Assembly: GCA_049323435.1 (NCBI GenBank)
Contig: JBMOMX010000030.1
Location: forward strand, 1-64,000
DNA length: 64,000 nucleotides
From: UBA11222 sp049323435
GTDB lineage: Bacteria > Pseudomonadota > Alphaproteobacteria > UBA11222
Direction: 5' to 3'
In this document: in pieces, positions 41,621 through 51,166 of the stretch
Position numbering within the stretch: the stretch's first letter is position 1
How the letters are laid out: every line of letters begins with the position of its first letter
Made by a program: the position numbers and the translations under genes
The notes under the pieces: generated by a model
The model's input: only the letters and a program-made list of their open reading frames with translations
Databases searched by the model: none
Told to the model about the DNA's origin: nothing

Positions 41621-43270
41621 CTAAGGGGCGCTTACCAGCGGCAAACTCAGAGTAAAACGGCTGCCTTTATCTTTGACGCTTTGCAGGCGCAGCGTGCCCT
41701 GCATCAGTTCCGCCAGGCGCCTGGATATGTGCAATCCCAATCCAATCCCTTGCCCCGTATCGTCATAATCAACGGCATTGTCACCGCGAACAAATTTTTC
41801 AAAAACTTTCTTTTGCATATCCGGCGCAATACCGATGCCCGTATCCCAAACCGTGATCTCCAAAGCCGGGGCGCCGTCCTTTATATCCGTTTTAACATCG
41901 ACGCCAATGACGCCGCCGGCATTCGTGAATTTGACGGCATTGCTGAGAAGATTGACCAGAATTTGCGTCGTCAGCATCGGGTCCGCCTTGACCACCCAGC
42001 CAGGTTTGACGGCAGTATTGCTGATATCCAGATTTTTTCCCGCGGCGCGCATCCGCACAATGTTCACCGCCTGCTGGATCAATCCCGAAATATCCACCTG
42101 TTGCGGGTTCGGGGATATCTCACTGCCTTCCACCCTGGCGGATTCAAGCATCGCATTGATCAGCGACAGCAGATGTTTGCCGGACTTTAAAATATCGTTC
42201 GAATAGCCGGCATACTGATCGCTCAATGCGCCAAAAAGTTTCATGCTCATGGCTTCGGAAAAACCCAATATGGCATTGAGCGGTGTGCGCAGTTCATGAC
42301 TCATCGTTGCCAGAAATTCAGTTTTCGCCCGCAGGGCTTTTTCGGTGCGGGCCCGCTCAATATCCAGTTGAATGTTGCGATGCATAAGCGCTTCACGGGC
42401 CATTTCCAATTCGCGCAAGGCTTCGGCGGCCCGGTCTTCCGCCTTGAACCGTTCCGTTACGTCCACGGCGGCGCCGCGAAAACCCTGGAATTTTCCACTG
42501 CCAGAATCAAAAATCGGAACGCCGCTCATGTGAAAATGATAGCGCTGCCCGTCATGGCCCTGCATCTGAAAAATGGCGTCACGGAAAGGCTGGTGCTTCA
42601 GGAAGCCAGGCGGGGGTTGCGCATCCGCACCCGCGCGATCCACAAAGCGTCCTATCGCGCCCAGCTCACGCCCCAGAAAAAATGCGGCCGGCTTGCCCAG
42701 AATACCGCTCGCTTTGTCCGACAAGGCGGCAAGCTGGCCATCTGCATCAAGTTCCCAGAACAGGTCAGAACCGGAGCGCAATTGATCATGCTTGCGGGCG
42801 GCCTCATCGCCGGCGCGCGCCAGGGCGGTGGCCTGGCCTGACATATCCACATAATGCCCGGCAATTCCCAGCAAATTGCCCCGCTCATCATTCAATGGAT
42901 AGTGGTAGGAACGTATATAGTGCGGCGCACTGTCCACATCTTTTTGGACTGTCACGTCATGCACATAGCTTTCGCCATTGTTGCAAATGAACTGGTAGAC
43001 ATCTTCTTCTACCCGGCCATTTTCGGGCAGACCGCCAACAAGATTATGATAACCCGCACTCAGGAACAGAATTTTTCCGGACGCACCTGCAACATAAAGC
43101 GCCGCATCTTCGGAGAAGCTGACCCTGCTGGCCACCTCTTCCAGCAGATGGGTCAGCACATTGCCATCCGCGGCGCCACTATTCACATGGGGGGCCTCCG
43201 AATTCACTTGCGAGGTCTCCGAGGCCGGCGCATCAGCCTCTCCATCGCTATTTCGGATATAACGCTGCAT
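41621..43270 (-). CDS. PAS-domain sensor histidine kinase
   Basis: 549 residues. Two PAS-like segments (~55-145 and ~165-275), a coiled linker, HisKA with His325 (TMSHELRTP), and HATPase with the N-box (LVNLLSNAVKFT) and DTGIGIAPD G1 box. No transmembrane helices, so a cytoplasmic sensor. Convergent with the single-domain regulator at 41233. Confidence 0.88.
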   Translation of the reverse strand: MQRYIRNSDGEADAPASETSQVNSEAPHVNSGAADGNVLTHLLEEVASRVSFSEDAALYVAGASGKILFLSAGYHNLVGGLPENGRVEEDVYQFICNNGESYVHDVTVQKDVDSAPHYIRSYHYPLNDERGNLLGIAGHYVDMSGQATALARAGDEAARKHDQLRSGSDLFWELDADGQLAALSDKASGILGKPAAFFLGRELGAIGRFVDRAGADAQPPPGFLKHQPFRDAIFQMQGHDGQRYHFHMSGVPIFDSGSGKFQGFRGAAVDVTERFKAEDRAAEALRELEMAREALMHRNIQLDIERARTEKALRAKTEFLATMSHELRTPLNAILGFSEAMSMKLFGALSDQYAGYSNDILKSGKHLLSLINAMLESARVEGSEISPNPQQVDISGLIQQAVNIVRMRAAGKNLDISNTAVKPGWVVKADPMLTTQILVNLLSNAVKFTNAGGVIGVDVKTDIKDGAPALEITVWDTGIGIAPDMQKKVFEKFVRGDNAVDYDDTGQGIGLGLHISRRLAELMQGTLRLQSVKDKGSRFTLSLPLVSAP

Positions 43271-43307
43271 GCACGTGCCTCAAACCCCAACAACCGCATT
43301 GAAAAAG

Positions 43308-44441
43308 TCACTTAATTTTAAGTGCCGCTTTTTGTAATTCCGAGTCATTGTGCCAGTAGGTTAGCGTTTTCTGTGCCTGATCAGAAGTTATTTCTTTAAA
43401 TAGCCTGAGTAAATTTTGAAGCTGTTGGGCTGACTGTTGTTTATTGTTCTGAGAATGTAAAACTAACAGCGCCATGGTGGAGAAATGCGCCTCGTTGAGC
43501 TTGATTGCCTTACACAAAATCGCAAATGGCGTAATATCCTTATCCAGAATTATGCGATAGACTGTCGAAAAAGATATGCCTGCTAGATGCGACATACTGG
43601 CACAAAAAGCCGGAATTCTGTTTTTGCGAAGCATGTCGATCAACAATTCAACTGTAAGTTGTCCCTCATCTTTTAATGTTTTTGCCAGCGTTTCCGCCTT
43701 TGCCCTGGCGGTGCCGGCGCGCTCGGCTTCTGTTTCGGCGAGTATATCCTTTGTCGCCGCTTCCAGAAGCGGGTCCACCTCATGTTCCTCAATATTGAAA
43801 TCACTAAGTATTTTTTGCCGTAATTGAACCGAAACCCACCAGAACATTTTATGCGCCAGTTCGGCGGGAAGATCGGCGCGCGACAGCAGAGGTTCCTGAA
43901 ACTGGTCAAAGCGGCGGCTTTCCGCAACCAGATAAGCCATCGACGCCTCGGATATGCTGGCGTTCGGATTGCGTATCAATGCCTCCAGAATATCCGGTTC
44001 TGCGGCATGTTCCACCAGGGCGTCACTGACAGTCGTGGAAAGGTTTTCACGCATGGCGATACAAAGCTGATGTTCACGGGTGCGCATCTGCACAACCTCA
44101 ACCAGCGTCGAATCCTTCAGAATCCTTGAACATTCCAGCAGCGGGCCCGCTACCAGGATTTCGTCCTTTGCCAGCATGGCAAGCAGCCCGTCAGGGGCGT
44201 GGGGCAGATCAACAAGCCGGAGCGCGAGTTCCCGGCGCACCTGCACTTCCATGCTTTTGACCAGATTGGTCAGAACCTGGTCGGTCAGCGCGCGCGCGTG
44301 ATCACTCAGCCGTCCATCCTGCGAGACGACCAGATCAAGCACATTCTCAGCGAGAAGCTGGCGCGAACGCTTGGTGCCTTCTCTTGCCATGGCAATCAAT
44401 GATGCCATGTCACGGTATGAGTCCTGACGCTCATCAAGCAT
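43308..44441 (-). CDS. DUF2336 protein
   Basis: 377 residues from MLDERQDSYRD (the frame is open to 44495). Helical, HEAT-like pattern with the DUF2336 signature (EPDILEALIRNPNASISEASMAYLVAESR). The family is confined largely to Alphaproteobacteria and often neighbours histidine kinases; function unknown. It lies 38 bp upstream of the kinase on the same strand, with which it may be cotranscribed. Confidence 0.78.
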   Translation of the reverse strand: MLDERQDSYRDMASLIAMAREGTKRSRQLLAENVLDLVVSQDGRLSDHARALTDQVLTNLVKSMEVQVRRELALRLVDLPHAPDGLLAMLAKDEILVAGPLLECSRILKDSTLVEVVQMRTREHQLCIAMRENLSTTVSDALVEHAAEPDILEALIRNPNASISEASMAYLVAESRRFDQFQEPLLSRADLPAELAHKMFWWVSVQLRQKILSDFNIEEHEVDPLLEAATKDILAETEAERAGTARAKAETLAKTLKDEGQLTVELLIDMLRKNRIPAFCASMSHLAGISFSTVYRIILDKDITPFAILCKAIKLNEAHFSTMALLVLHSQNNKQQSAQQLQNLLRLFKEITSDQAQKTLTYWHNDSELQKAALKIK

Positions 44442-44567
44442 ATTAATCCCACAGATCCGATTCCGCTGACGCTTATATTTCCTGTCTGACATCAACCTAT
44501 GGTGCTAATGCAAATAATCTGTTAACGAGGGGCAGCTGAGCAGACAAAGATATGGGAAAATCGGGTT

Positions 44568-44804
44568 ATGGCCGAGCTTGGGCGTATACGATTCGTTAAC
44601 GATTCCGGTGTCGAAGAAATCGTCACCGGCGTAAAGGAATTTGAATGCATGGGCGCGTCCGCCCCGCATGATCATCCGCATATCTATCTGGATATGGGCC
44701 GCAACAGCCATATTCGTTGCCCCTATTGCGGCACCCTGTTCAGGAACGACCCCAAACTGGGCGCCCATGAGGCCCGCCCGCAGGACTGCCTCGTGGCAGG
44801 CTGA
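44568..44804 (+). CDS. CHCC zinc-finger protein (NDUFS6-like)
   Basis: 78 residues. The C-terminal half carries the zf-CHCC pattern HPHIYLDMG...IRCPYCGTLF, matching the zinc finger of mitochondrial complex I subunit NDUFS6 and its alphaproteobacterial homologues. A role in complex I assembly is known for the eukaryotic protein; here inferred. Confidence 0.8.
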   Translation: MAELGRIRFVNDSGVEEIVTGVKEFECMGASAPHDHPHIYLDMGRNSHIRCPYCGTLFRNDPKLGAHEARPQDCLVAG

Positions 44805-44810
44805 GTTGAG

Positions 44811-45359
44811 TTGAGCGGCGCTTCTTTCCAGATCAGCGCTGTCATGTCCCGGCACGCCGGGAAAATTGGCCTTTGCCCCTGCCCCGGAAGAAAATATCCG
44901 CCCGTACTGGGCACCCATACCAATCATGACCTGAGCCGGGATCTGCTATCCATCCGGAATTTTCCGGCCGCTGTGCTGGTCACGCTCATGGAGATGGGCG
45001 AACTTGACTGGGCCGGGCCCAGGCTGGCTGAACTCCAGGCGGCCTGCGGGGCGCTGGGATTGCAGCATCTCTATCTGCCGATTGAGGATGGCGGCATTCC
45101 CGACCCGCAATGGGAGGCGGGCTGGCAACGCCACGGCCCCGGTCTTCACGGCTTGCTGCGCGCGGGACACAATATCATATTTCATTGCCGGGGCGGACGG
45201 GGGCGGGCGGGTCTTGCCGCCACCCGCATGCTGATAGAAACAGGCGAGGATCCGGCACCGGCCATGTCGCGTGTGCGCGACGCCCGGTCCGGGGCGATAG
45301 AAACACGGGATCAGGAAGCCTATTTACTGCGTCTGAGGGATAGTTTTCAGGCGACCTGA
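44811..45359 (+). CDS. Dual-specificity/CDKN3-like protein phosphatase
   Basis: 182 residues from a TTG start (AGGCTGAG upstream); an ATG at 44844 would give 171. The cysteine phosphatase loop is HCRGGRGRAG (Cys-x5-Arg), with YLPIEDGGIPDP as the general-acid Asp segment. Fold and motif are clear; the substrate is unknown. It follows the zinc-finger gene by 6 bp. Confidence 0.75.
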   Translation: MSGASFQISAVMSRHAGKIGLCPCPGRKYPPVLGTHTNHDLSRDLLSIRNFPAAVLVTLMEMGELDWAGPRLAELQAACGALGLQHLYLPIEDGGIPDPQWEAGWQRHGPGLHGLLRAGHNIIFHCRGGRGRAGLAATRMLIETGEDPAPAMSRVRDARSGAIETRDQEAYLLRLRDSFQAT

Positions 45360-45416
45360 ATTCTGTTTGCTGCTTTAATAAGGGCAATAATAACACCTCA
45401 AAGGCGGGAAATACGC

Positions 45417-46214
45417 ATGGCCAGTTTCACATCGGACGGATTGAAGATTGCGTTTAATGCCGTAGGCTATGGCGATCCGGTATTGCTGCTGCATGGCTTT
45501 GCCGCCAATCGCGGACAGGCCTGGCGGGCCAGCGGCTGGTTTGATCTGCTGGACAAAGCGGGCGTTGATTATGCCGCCATGGACCATCGCGGCCATGGCG
45601 AAAGCGACAAGCCGCATGACACAGAGGCCTATGCCAGCGACAAGATGATCGCCGATATCATCAACTTTCTGGATTATCTAAAAGCCGAAAAGGCAAGCAT
45701 TGTCGCGCATTCCATGGGGGCCCTGCTGACATTGCGTCTGCTGGACCAGCATCCGGAACGCTTCAAAACCGCCATTCTGTGCGGCGTGGGCGCGCGCATG
45801 CTGGAAAAACGCGACGATAGAAAAATCATGGCGGAAGGGCTGACGGCCAGTGACCCGAAAAGCGTCAGTGACGAGCATGCCTTGTCATTTCGCGCCTTTG
45901 CCGAGTCCACCGGCAGTGATATGAAAGCCCTGGCGGCCTGCATCCAGGCGCGGCGTGAGCCGGTTGACGAACAGGCCCTGGCCGCCATCAAAATACCCGT
46001 GATGGTCATTACCGGATCCGAAGATGATCTGAGCGGCAAGCCGGAACCGCTTGCGGCGCTGATCCCGGGGGCCAAGGCCGTAACCATCGAAGGGGCCAGC
46101 CATCACACCATCATGGGCGATCCGGATTTCAAGCGGGAAGTGGTGCAGTTTCTGGGTTTGCGCGTAAAACCCACGGTCTTTGACGATGATGACGAAGATC
46201 GCTGGAAGCGTTAG
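45417..46214 (+). CDS. Alpha/beta hydrolase
   Basis: 265 residues. Oxyanion segment LLLHGFAANR, nucleophile elbow AHSMGALLTL (Ser), Asp in VITGSEDDLSG and His in GASHHTIMGD form the triad. Cytoplasmic. Substrate unknown. Its end is marked by a convergent hairpin (46224-46261). Confidence 0.85.
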   Translation: MASFTSDGLKIAFNAVGYGDPVLLLHGFAANRGQAWRASGWFDLLDKAGVDYAAMDHRGHGESDKPHDTEAYASDKMIADIINFLDYLKAEKASIVAHSMGALLTLRLLDQHPERFKTAILCGVGARMLEKRDDRKIMAEGLTASDPKSVSDEHALSFRAFAESTGSDMKALAACIQARREPVDEQALAAIKIPVMVITGSEDDLSGKPEPLAALIPGAKAVTIEGASHHTIMGDPDFKREVVQFLGLRVKPTVFDDDDEDRWKR

Positions 46215-46223
46215 ACTTTATTC

Positions 46224-46261
46224 GGATCAGATGGTATCGCCGTTAGCGAGCCGTCTGATCC
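46224..46261. terminator. Convergent hairpin between hydrolase and hypothetical gene
   Basis: GGATCAGATGG (46224-46234) pairs with CCGTCTGATCC (46251-46261) with one wobble position. It sits between two convergent genes and could serve both. Confidence 0.5.
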
Positions 46262-46273
46262 ACAAAATAGACA

Positions 46274-46834
46274 CTAGCCCTTGCGCGCAGCATGCGCCCC
46301 GTTCACGGATGGCTGATGCGTCTGCCTGGCCAGCGCGGCGCGATCGCGGCGCCTGGCAATGGAAGCCTTTAACTGAAGCGCTGCCTGGATCAGATTATCG
46401 AGATGCCGCGCGAGTTGATAAGTGTTGATCGAATCAGGCGTCAAGGTGCCGTGATCTGCAAGCGCCGAACCGATCTGTCTTAATGCAGCTGCGGTTTCCT
46501 CGCCAAGTTGCGCAAGCAGGGCAGTCCAGTGATGGTTGGGTTCAACATTGATCTCCGGCTGCACCGGCATCAGCGCAAATTCCATCAGGCCGGCAAGGCT
46601 TTGGGTTACCAGCGGCTCACGCGCGATGGTTTCCAGATCAGCCGCCACGTCGATGGGCATGAACAGTTTCTCCGATGGATCATAATAGCGGGCCAGTTCG
46701 CTATGCCCCACCCGCGTGACCAATGAGGCGGCGTCCAGACCGCCGCAGGACTTGATCAGACGCTTACTGGCCTGTTTCAGGGCCACATAGTCCGCCAGAG
46801 ATTTTGACCGCCCTGGTTGTTCCGCCTGGTTCAT
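46274..46834 (-). CDS. Hypothetical alpha-helical protein
   Basis: About 186 residues from MNQAEQ (an ATG three codons upstream is also open). Predominantly helical and Ala/Leu-rich, with a basic C-terminal segment (RRRDRAALARQTH). No signal peptide, membrane segment or known motif. I do not recognise a family; coding evidence is the intact frame, codon pattern and position. Confidence 0.55.
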   Translation of the reverse strand: MNQAEQPGRSKSLADYVALKQASKRLIKSCGGLDAASLVTRVGHSELARYYDPSEKLFMPIDVAADLETIAREPLVTQSLAGLMEFALMPVQPEINVEPNHHWTALLAQLGEETAAALRQIGSALADHGTLTPDSINTYQLARHLDNLIQAALQLKASIARRRDRAALARQTHQPSVNGAHAARKG

Positions 46835-46843
46835 TGCTGGCAC

Positions 46844-47253
46844 CTTTTTCTATCGCTTCACACGCACAAATGGCCGCAGGTTAATGCGCAAACCTATCCA
46901 AATAGGAGAATCAGTACGCATTAATATATCTGCATCTGAGAAATATTAAATTTTATTCCTGTTGATTGCAATACGAAAAATAACAATTATAGCGTGTGTT
47001 CAGTGACGCGGACCTTCGGGTCCAGCACGGTGCTGAAAAAGAATTTTCGGGGGTGGCACAATTGTTCCACTTCCGGAAATACCGGTGATAATCCCCATCT
47101 CGCCGGTTTTCTGCCGGTCTCTTTTGACGATTCGCCCCCGTCAGAAGGGGCCGGCATTCCTGCTTGCGGTTGTCACCAGTACCGGTCAGGCATGCAAAAA
47201 GGGCTGCGCCTGCACGCAGCCCTCTCTGGAAGTTTCAGCTAAAGCGTGGCGGA
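46844..47253. other. Non-coding gap with hairpins
   Basis: 410 bp without a supported gene. It holds an AT-rich stretch (about 46,900-47,000), a GGACC/GGTCC hairpin near 47020-47033 merging into the palindrome core CAGCACGGTGCTG (47033-47045), and the groEL terminator at 47196-47223. Confidence 0.5.
47196..47223 (-). terminator. Rho-independent terminator of groESL
   Basis: On the minus strand, AGGGCTGCG and CGCAGCCCT form a 9-bp stem (47215-47223 with 47200-47208) around a 6-base loop, followed by a run of T. It lies about 30 bp after the groEL stop codon. Confidence 0.85.
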
Positions 47254-48918
47254 TTACATCATGCCGTCCATCATGCCGCCGCCCATACCGCCCATACCGC
47301 CCATACCGCCCATGCCGCCCATACCGCCGCCATCAGACTTATCCGGCTTCTCGGCAACCATGGCCTCGGTCATGATCAGCAGACTGGCCACAGAGGCTGC
47401 GTCCTGTAGTGCTGTGCGTACCACTTTGGTCGGATCAATGATGCCTTCCTTGAACATATCGACGAATTTATCGGTCTGGGCATTGTAACCGATATTCTTG
47501 TCCTTTGATTCAAGCAGCTTGCCAACAATGGTGGAACCATCCACGCCGGCATTTTCGGCAATTTGCCGCGCCGGGGCCTGAAGCGCCTTGCGCACGATGG
47601 CGATACCGACTTTCTGGTCGTCATTGGCGGGCTTAAGCCCATCCAGTGCACGAATGGAATAGATCAGGGCAGCGCCGCCACCCACAACGATTCCTTCCTG
47701 CACCGCAGCGCGGGTTGCGCTGAGCGAATCATCGACGCGGTCTTTGCGTTCCTTCACCTCGACCTCGGTCGCACCTCCGACACGGATCACCGCAACACCG
47801 CCGGCCAGCTTGGCCAGACGTTCCTGCAATTTCTCCTTGTCATAATCCGACGTGGTTTCTTCAACCTGCATCCGGATCTGATTGCAGCGCGCCTCAATGT
47901 CTTTCTTCTTGCCGGCGCCATTGATGATCGTGGTATTATCCTTGTCAATGGTGATCTTCTTGGCGGTGCCCAGCATGGCAAGGGAGACGCTTTCAAGCTT
48001 GATACCCAGATCTTCCGAGATCACAGTGCCGCCGGTCAGTATCGCAATGTCTTCCAGCATCGCCTTGCGGCGATCCCCAAAGCCCGGCGCCTTGACTGCT
48101 GCAACTTTCAGTCCGCCGCGAAGCTTGTTGACGACCAGGGTCGCAAGGGCCTCGCCTTCCACATCTTCGGCAATGATCAGTAGCGGGCGTCCGGCCTGGA
48201 CCACCGCTTCCAGCACCGGCAACATGGGTTGCAGGTTGGACAGCTTGCCTTCATTGATCAGGATCAGCGGGTTTTCAAGCAGCACACTCATTTTGTCAGC
48301 ATTGGTGATGAAGTAGGGCGACAGATAGCCGCGGTCAAACTGCATGCCTTCGACGACATCCAGTTCGGTCACCAGCCCTTTGGCTTCTTCGACCGTGATC
48401 ACGCCTTCCTGGCCAACCTTGTCCATTGCCTTGGCGATCATTTTACCGATCTCGGTTTCGCCATTGGCGGAAATGGAGCCCACTTGCGCGATTTCTTCGG
48501 AGGACTTGATTTTGCGCGAACGCTTGAGCAAATCTTCGACAACGGCGGCAACCGCCAGGTCGATGCCACGCTTGAGATCCATCGGGTTCATGCCGGCGGC
48601 AACCGACTTGGCGCCTTCGCGTACAATCGCCTGCGCCAGAACCGTCGCAGTCGTTGTACCATCACCGGCAATATCATTGGTCTTCTGCGCCACTTCACGC
48701 AGCATTTGCGCGCCCATATTTTCGAACTTGTCAGCCAGTTCGATTTCCTTGGCAACCGTCACACCGTCCTTGGTAATGCGTGGCGCACCATAGGATTTAT
48801 CAATCAACACGTTGCGGCCTTTGGGGCCCAGCGTAACCTTAACGGCGTTTGCCAGTATATCAACGCCCCTAAGCATGCGGTCGCGGGCATCCCCACGGAA
48901 TTTGACATCTTTCGCCAT
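47254..48918 (-). CDS. groL: 60-kDa chaperonin GroEL
   Basis: 554 residues with canonical GroEL features: AAKDVKFRGDARDRMLRGVD N-terminus, VTLGPKGRNV, GDGTTTATVLAQAI nucleotide site, and the GGM repeat C-terminal tail (GGMGGMGGMGG…MM). Works with GroES in ATP-driven protein folding. Second gene of the groESL operon. Confidence 0.97.
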   Translation of the reverse strand: MAKDVKFRGDARDRMLRGVDILANAVKVTLGPKGRNVLIDKSYGAPRITKDGVTVAKEIELADKFENMGAQMLREVAQKTNDIAGDGTTTATVLAQAIVREGAKSVAAGMNPMDLKRGIDLAVAAVVEDLLKRSRKIKSSEEIAQVGSISANGETEIGKMIAKAMDKVGQEGVITVEEAKGLVTELDVVEGMQFDRGYLSPYFITNADKMSVLLENPLILINEGKLSNLQPMLPVLEAVVQAGRPLLIIAEDVEGEALATLVVNKLRGGLKVAAVKAPGFGDRRKAMLEDIAILTGGTVISEDLGIKLESVSLAMLGTAKKITIDKDNTTIINGAGKKKDIEARCNQIRMQVEETTSDYDKEKLQERLAKLAGGVAVIRVGGATEVEVKERKDRVDDSLSATRAAVQEGIVVGGGAALIYSIRALDGLKPANDDQKVGIAIVRKALQAPARQIAENAGVDGSTIVGKLLESKDKNIGYNAQTDKFVDMFKEGIIDPTKVVRTALQDAASVASLLIMTEAMVAEKPDKSDGGGMGGMGGMGGMGGMGGGMMDGMM

Positions 48919-49001
48919 CTTGCGAATTCCTTCTGTTTAACGGCCCATAGCTATGGAATGCACTGGCCCCGGTATGGCGCCAGGCATGACTGAGACTGTG
49001 C

Positions 49002-49289
49002 TCAGCTCACTATTCCTAAAATGTCGCTTTCTTTCATAATCATCAGCTCTTCGCCTTTGATCTTGATCTCGGTGCCAGACCATTTGCCATACAGCACCCG
49101 GTCGCCGACCTTGACATCAAGTTTCGCGATGGATCCGTCTTCGCGGCGCGCACCCGGCCCCACGGAGACAACTTTGCCTTCCTGCGGTTTTTCCTGGGCG
49201 GTGCCTGGAATAATAATACCACCTGCGGTTTTTTCTTCCGCGTCGAGCGGCCGCACGACTACCCGGTCATGCAATGGTCTGAAAGCCAT
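49002..49289 (-). CDS. groS: 10-kDa co-chaperonin GroES
   Basis: 95 residues. RPLHDRVVVRPLDAEEKTAGGIIIPGTAQEKPQ mobile loop, GDRVLYGKWSGTEIKIKGEEL. Lies 83 bp upstream of groEL under a CIRCE operator and a good sigma-70 promoter. Confidence 0.96.
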   Translation of the reverse strand: MAFRPLHDRVVVRPLDAEEKTAGGIIIPGTAQEKPQEGKVVSVGPGARREDGSIAKLDVKVGDRVLYGKWSGTEIKIKGEELMIMKESDILGIVS

Positions 49290-49349
49290 ATGCGAAGTCT
49301 CCTCAATTCAAGATGTCTAAAATCACAGGGCCATGCCGAGCACAGCCGG

Positions 49350-49376
49350 TTAGCACTCACACTATGCGAGTGCTAA
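49350..49376. promoter_or_regulatory. CIRCE element (HrcA operator)
   Basis: Perfect TTAGCACTC-N9-GAGTGCTAA inverted repeat (49350-49358 and 49368-49376), about 60 bp upstream of groES. HrcA repressor binds CIRCE and is released after heat shock; hrcA is not in the window. Confidence 0.95.
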
Positions 49377-49386
49377 CTCCGGTCTG

Positions 49387-49415
49387 TAGATAGGTCACAG
49401 CCGGGCGCCTGTCAA
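49387..49415 (-). promoter_or_regulatory. Sigma-70 promoter of groESL
   Basis: On the minus strand TTGACA (49415-49410), exactly 17 bases, TATCTA (49392-49387). CIRCE begins about 10 bp downstream of the -10, at the expected start of transcription, so HrcA would block it directly. Confidence 0.8.
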
Positions 49416-49448
49416 GGCGCATTAAGGAAAATTGCTCCAGGATGGGGT

Positions 49449-49919
49449 CTAGCCGGCGCGCTGTTTGCGTTGGACAATGGCAGCTATCAACAGGATGTTG
49501 ACATTTTCCCCATCGCTCGAAAGCGGCACACCGAGGCGTTCAAAAATGACATAATCTTCCCCATCCGGCAGCTTGAATTTGCCCTTCAGATAGGCAGGTT
49601 TCCTGGTGTTCACGCTGTAGCGGCAGACCTCGGTCAGCGATTCTGCCTGATCGCCAAGCGCCAGCTCAGTGCTTAACTTGCCGGTCACTTCGCTGCCATA
49701 TCCGTCAACAATGTTTGTCCCCGCCAGCCTGACACGGAATTGCGGCTCGTCATCCCCATCGCAAAGCACGTCAAGCAGCATCGTGTGTGGCAAAAAATCC
49801 CGCATATGCACCGGATTGATATCCGAGCGCGACGGCATCAAGCGGTCCCCACGTTTTTCCTGCCAATAGTCGTGCAAAAGCCGAAGCGGCTTAGGGAGAC
49901 TTTCTACTGAAAAATCCAT
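49449..49919 (-). CDS. PAS_5-family protein
   Basis: 156 residues from MDFSVESL. Conserved features of the PAS_5 family: LHDYWQEKRGDRLMPSRSDINP, FRVRLAGTNIVDGYGSEVTGK and a C-terminal VPLSSDGENVNILLIA strand pair. A cytoplasmic single-domain PAS protein common in Alphaproteobacteria; ligand and partner unknown. Chosen ATG is preferred to the far-upstream one, which would include low-complexity AT-rich sequence. Confidence 0.75.
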   Translation of the reverse strand: MDFSVESLPKPLRLLHDYWQEKRGDRLMPSRSDINPVHMRDFLPHTMLLDVLCDGDDEPQFRVRLAGTNIVDGYGSEVTGKLSTELALGDQAESLTEVCRYSVNTRKPAYLKGKFKLPDGEDYVIFERLGVPLSSDGENVNILLIAAIVQRKQRAG

Positions 49920-50384
49920 GTCCTTCCTGACGGATGATCCCTGTTGAAATATCGAGAATCTAAAATATAAAGAAGTCAGATCAAAGTAAAGAATTTTATC
50001 AATCGGACTTATTAAAAGTAGAAAAAAATTTACCAGCACAACTTTTATAGTATTTCACACAAATATTTAAACAAAATATCTTAAATTCTTACATTAATTC
50101 TAATTGATATAAAGCTTTCATAAATAATTTCTTCATTTGTGAAAGTAAATCGTACTGAATTTAGGCTATATTATATTGTTTCAATGAAATTTTTATAGGT
50201 TTATTCGACTGGAGTGAAAGTATTTTAAAATTTAGTCAATTCATGCCCGATCCCGAAGCTTGAAGCGGATAAGCGCGGTTTTCATTTTTGCACCAGCGCC
50301 AAACTTGTCTGCCAGGGATAAGCCTGGCTGTTTTGGGTGTTTGCGATAGACTGGGTCAGGGAGAGATTTTTTGGGAGAAACAGG
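49920..50384. other. AT-rich non-coding gap
   Basis: 465 bp with no supported gene. About 49,960-50,240 is far richer in A/T than the surroundings. It may contain promoters for the divergent genes on either side; no specific element could be picked with confidence. Confidence 0.45.
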
Positions 50385-51152
50385 ATGCAGCTAAATCTGC
50401 AAGGCAAGACCGCGCTTGTAACCGGCGCTTCAAAGGGTATTGGCCGGGCGATCGCAAATGTTCTGGCTGAGGAAGGCTGCCATCTGCATCTTGTGGCGCG
50501 CACTAAAACCGATCTTGCTGCTGTTCGGGACGCCCTGTGCGCCAGGCACCAGGTGTCAATCACCATTCATCCCCTGGATCTAAGTGTGGGCGGGAATGTC
50601 CGTGCGCTGATTGCGGCCTGCCCGGATATCGATATTCTGGTGAATAATGCCGGTGCGATACCGGGCGGAACCCTTGATGCGGTAGATGAAGCACGCTGGC
50701 GCGCGGCCTGGGATCTGAAAGTGTTCGGCTATATCAACATGACCCGTGAAATCTATGCGCAGATGAAGGCGCGCAGAAGCGGCGTAATCATCAATGTCAT
50801 TGGCACCGGCGGAGAACGCCCCACCGCCACTTATATTGCAGGTGGCGCCGGGAATGCCGCGCTGATGGCATTCACGCGCGCCATGGGCGCGGTCAGCGCC
50901 AATGATGGCATCCGTCTGCTGGCGGTGAACCCGGGCATGATCGAAACCGAAAGACTGACCGCGCTGGCCCAGGGCATGGCCGGCGGGGTTGAATCCCCCG
51001 CCTGGCAAAAAATGCTGGCGGGGCTGCCATTCGGTCGCGCCGGGAAACCCGAAGAGGTCGCGGATCTGGTGGCGTTTCTGGCGTCCGAACGGGCCAGCTA
51101 TATTAGCGGCACGGTCATCACCATTGATGCGGGCGCATCAGCGCGCGGGTAG
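50385..51152 (+). CDS. SDR-family oxidoreductase lacking the usual YxxxK lysine
   Basis: 255 residues. The cofactor motif TGASKGIG and NNAG segment are standard. At the active site the Tyr is present (Tyr150, TYIAGGAGNA) but the position +4 is Gly (residue 154) and the preceding strand INVIGTGG has no Ser in the normal place. Either an atypical SDR subgroup with a different proton relay or a non-reductase. GGGAGAAACAGG precedes the ATG. Followed 15 bp later by a thioesterase. Confidence 0.75.
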   Translation: MQLNLQGKTALVTGASKGIGRAIANVLAEEGCHLHLVARTKTDLAAVRDALCARHQVSITIHPLDLSVGGNVRALIAACPDIDILVNNAGAIPGGTLDAVDEARWRAAWDLKVFGYINMTREIYAQMKARRSGVIINVIGTGGERPTATYIAGGAGNAALMAFTRAMGAVSANDGIRLLAVNPGMIETERLTALAQGMAGGVESPAWQKMLAGLPFGRAGKPEEVADLVAFLASERASYISGTVITIDAGASARG

Positions 51153-51166
51153 GCCGGGTATTCTAT

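Noticed and set aside
47262..47335. GGM-coding tandem repeat
   Set aside because: It is the standard GroEL C-terminal tail.
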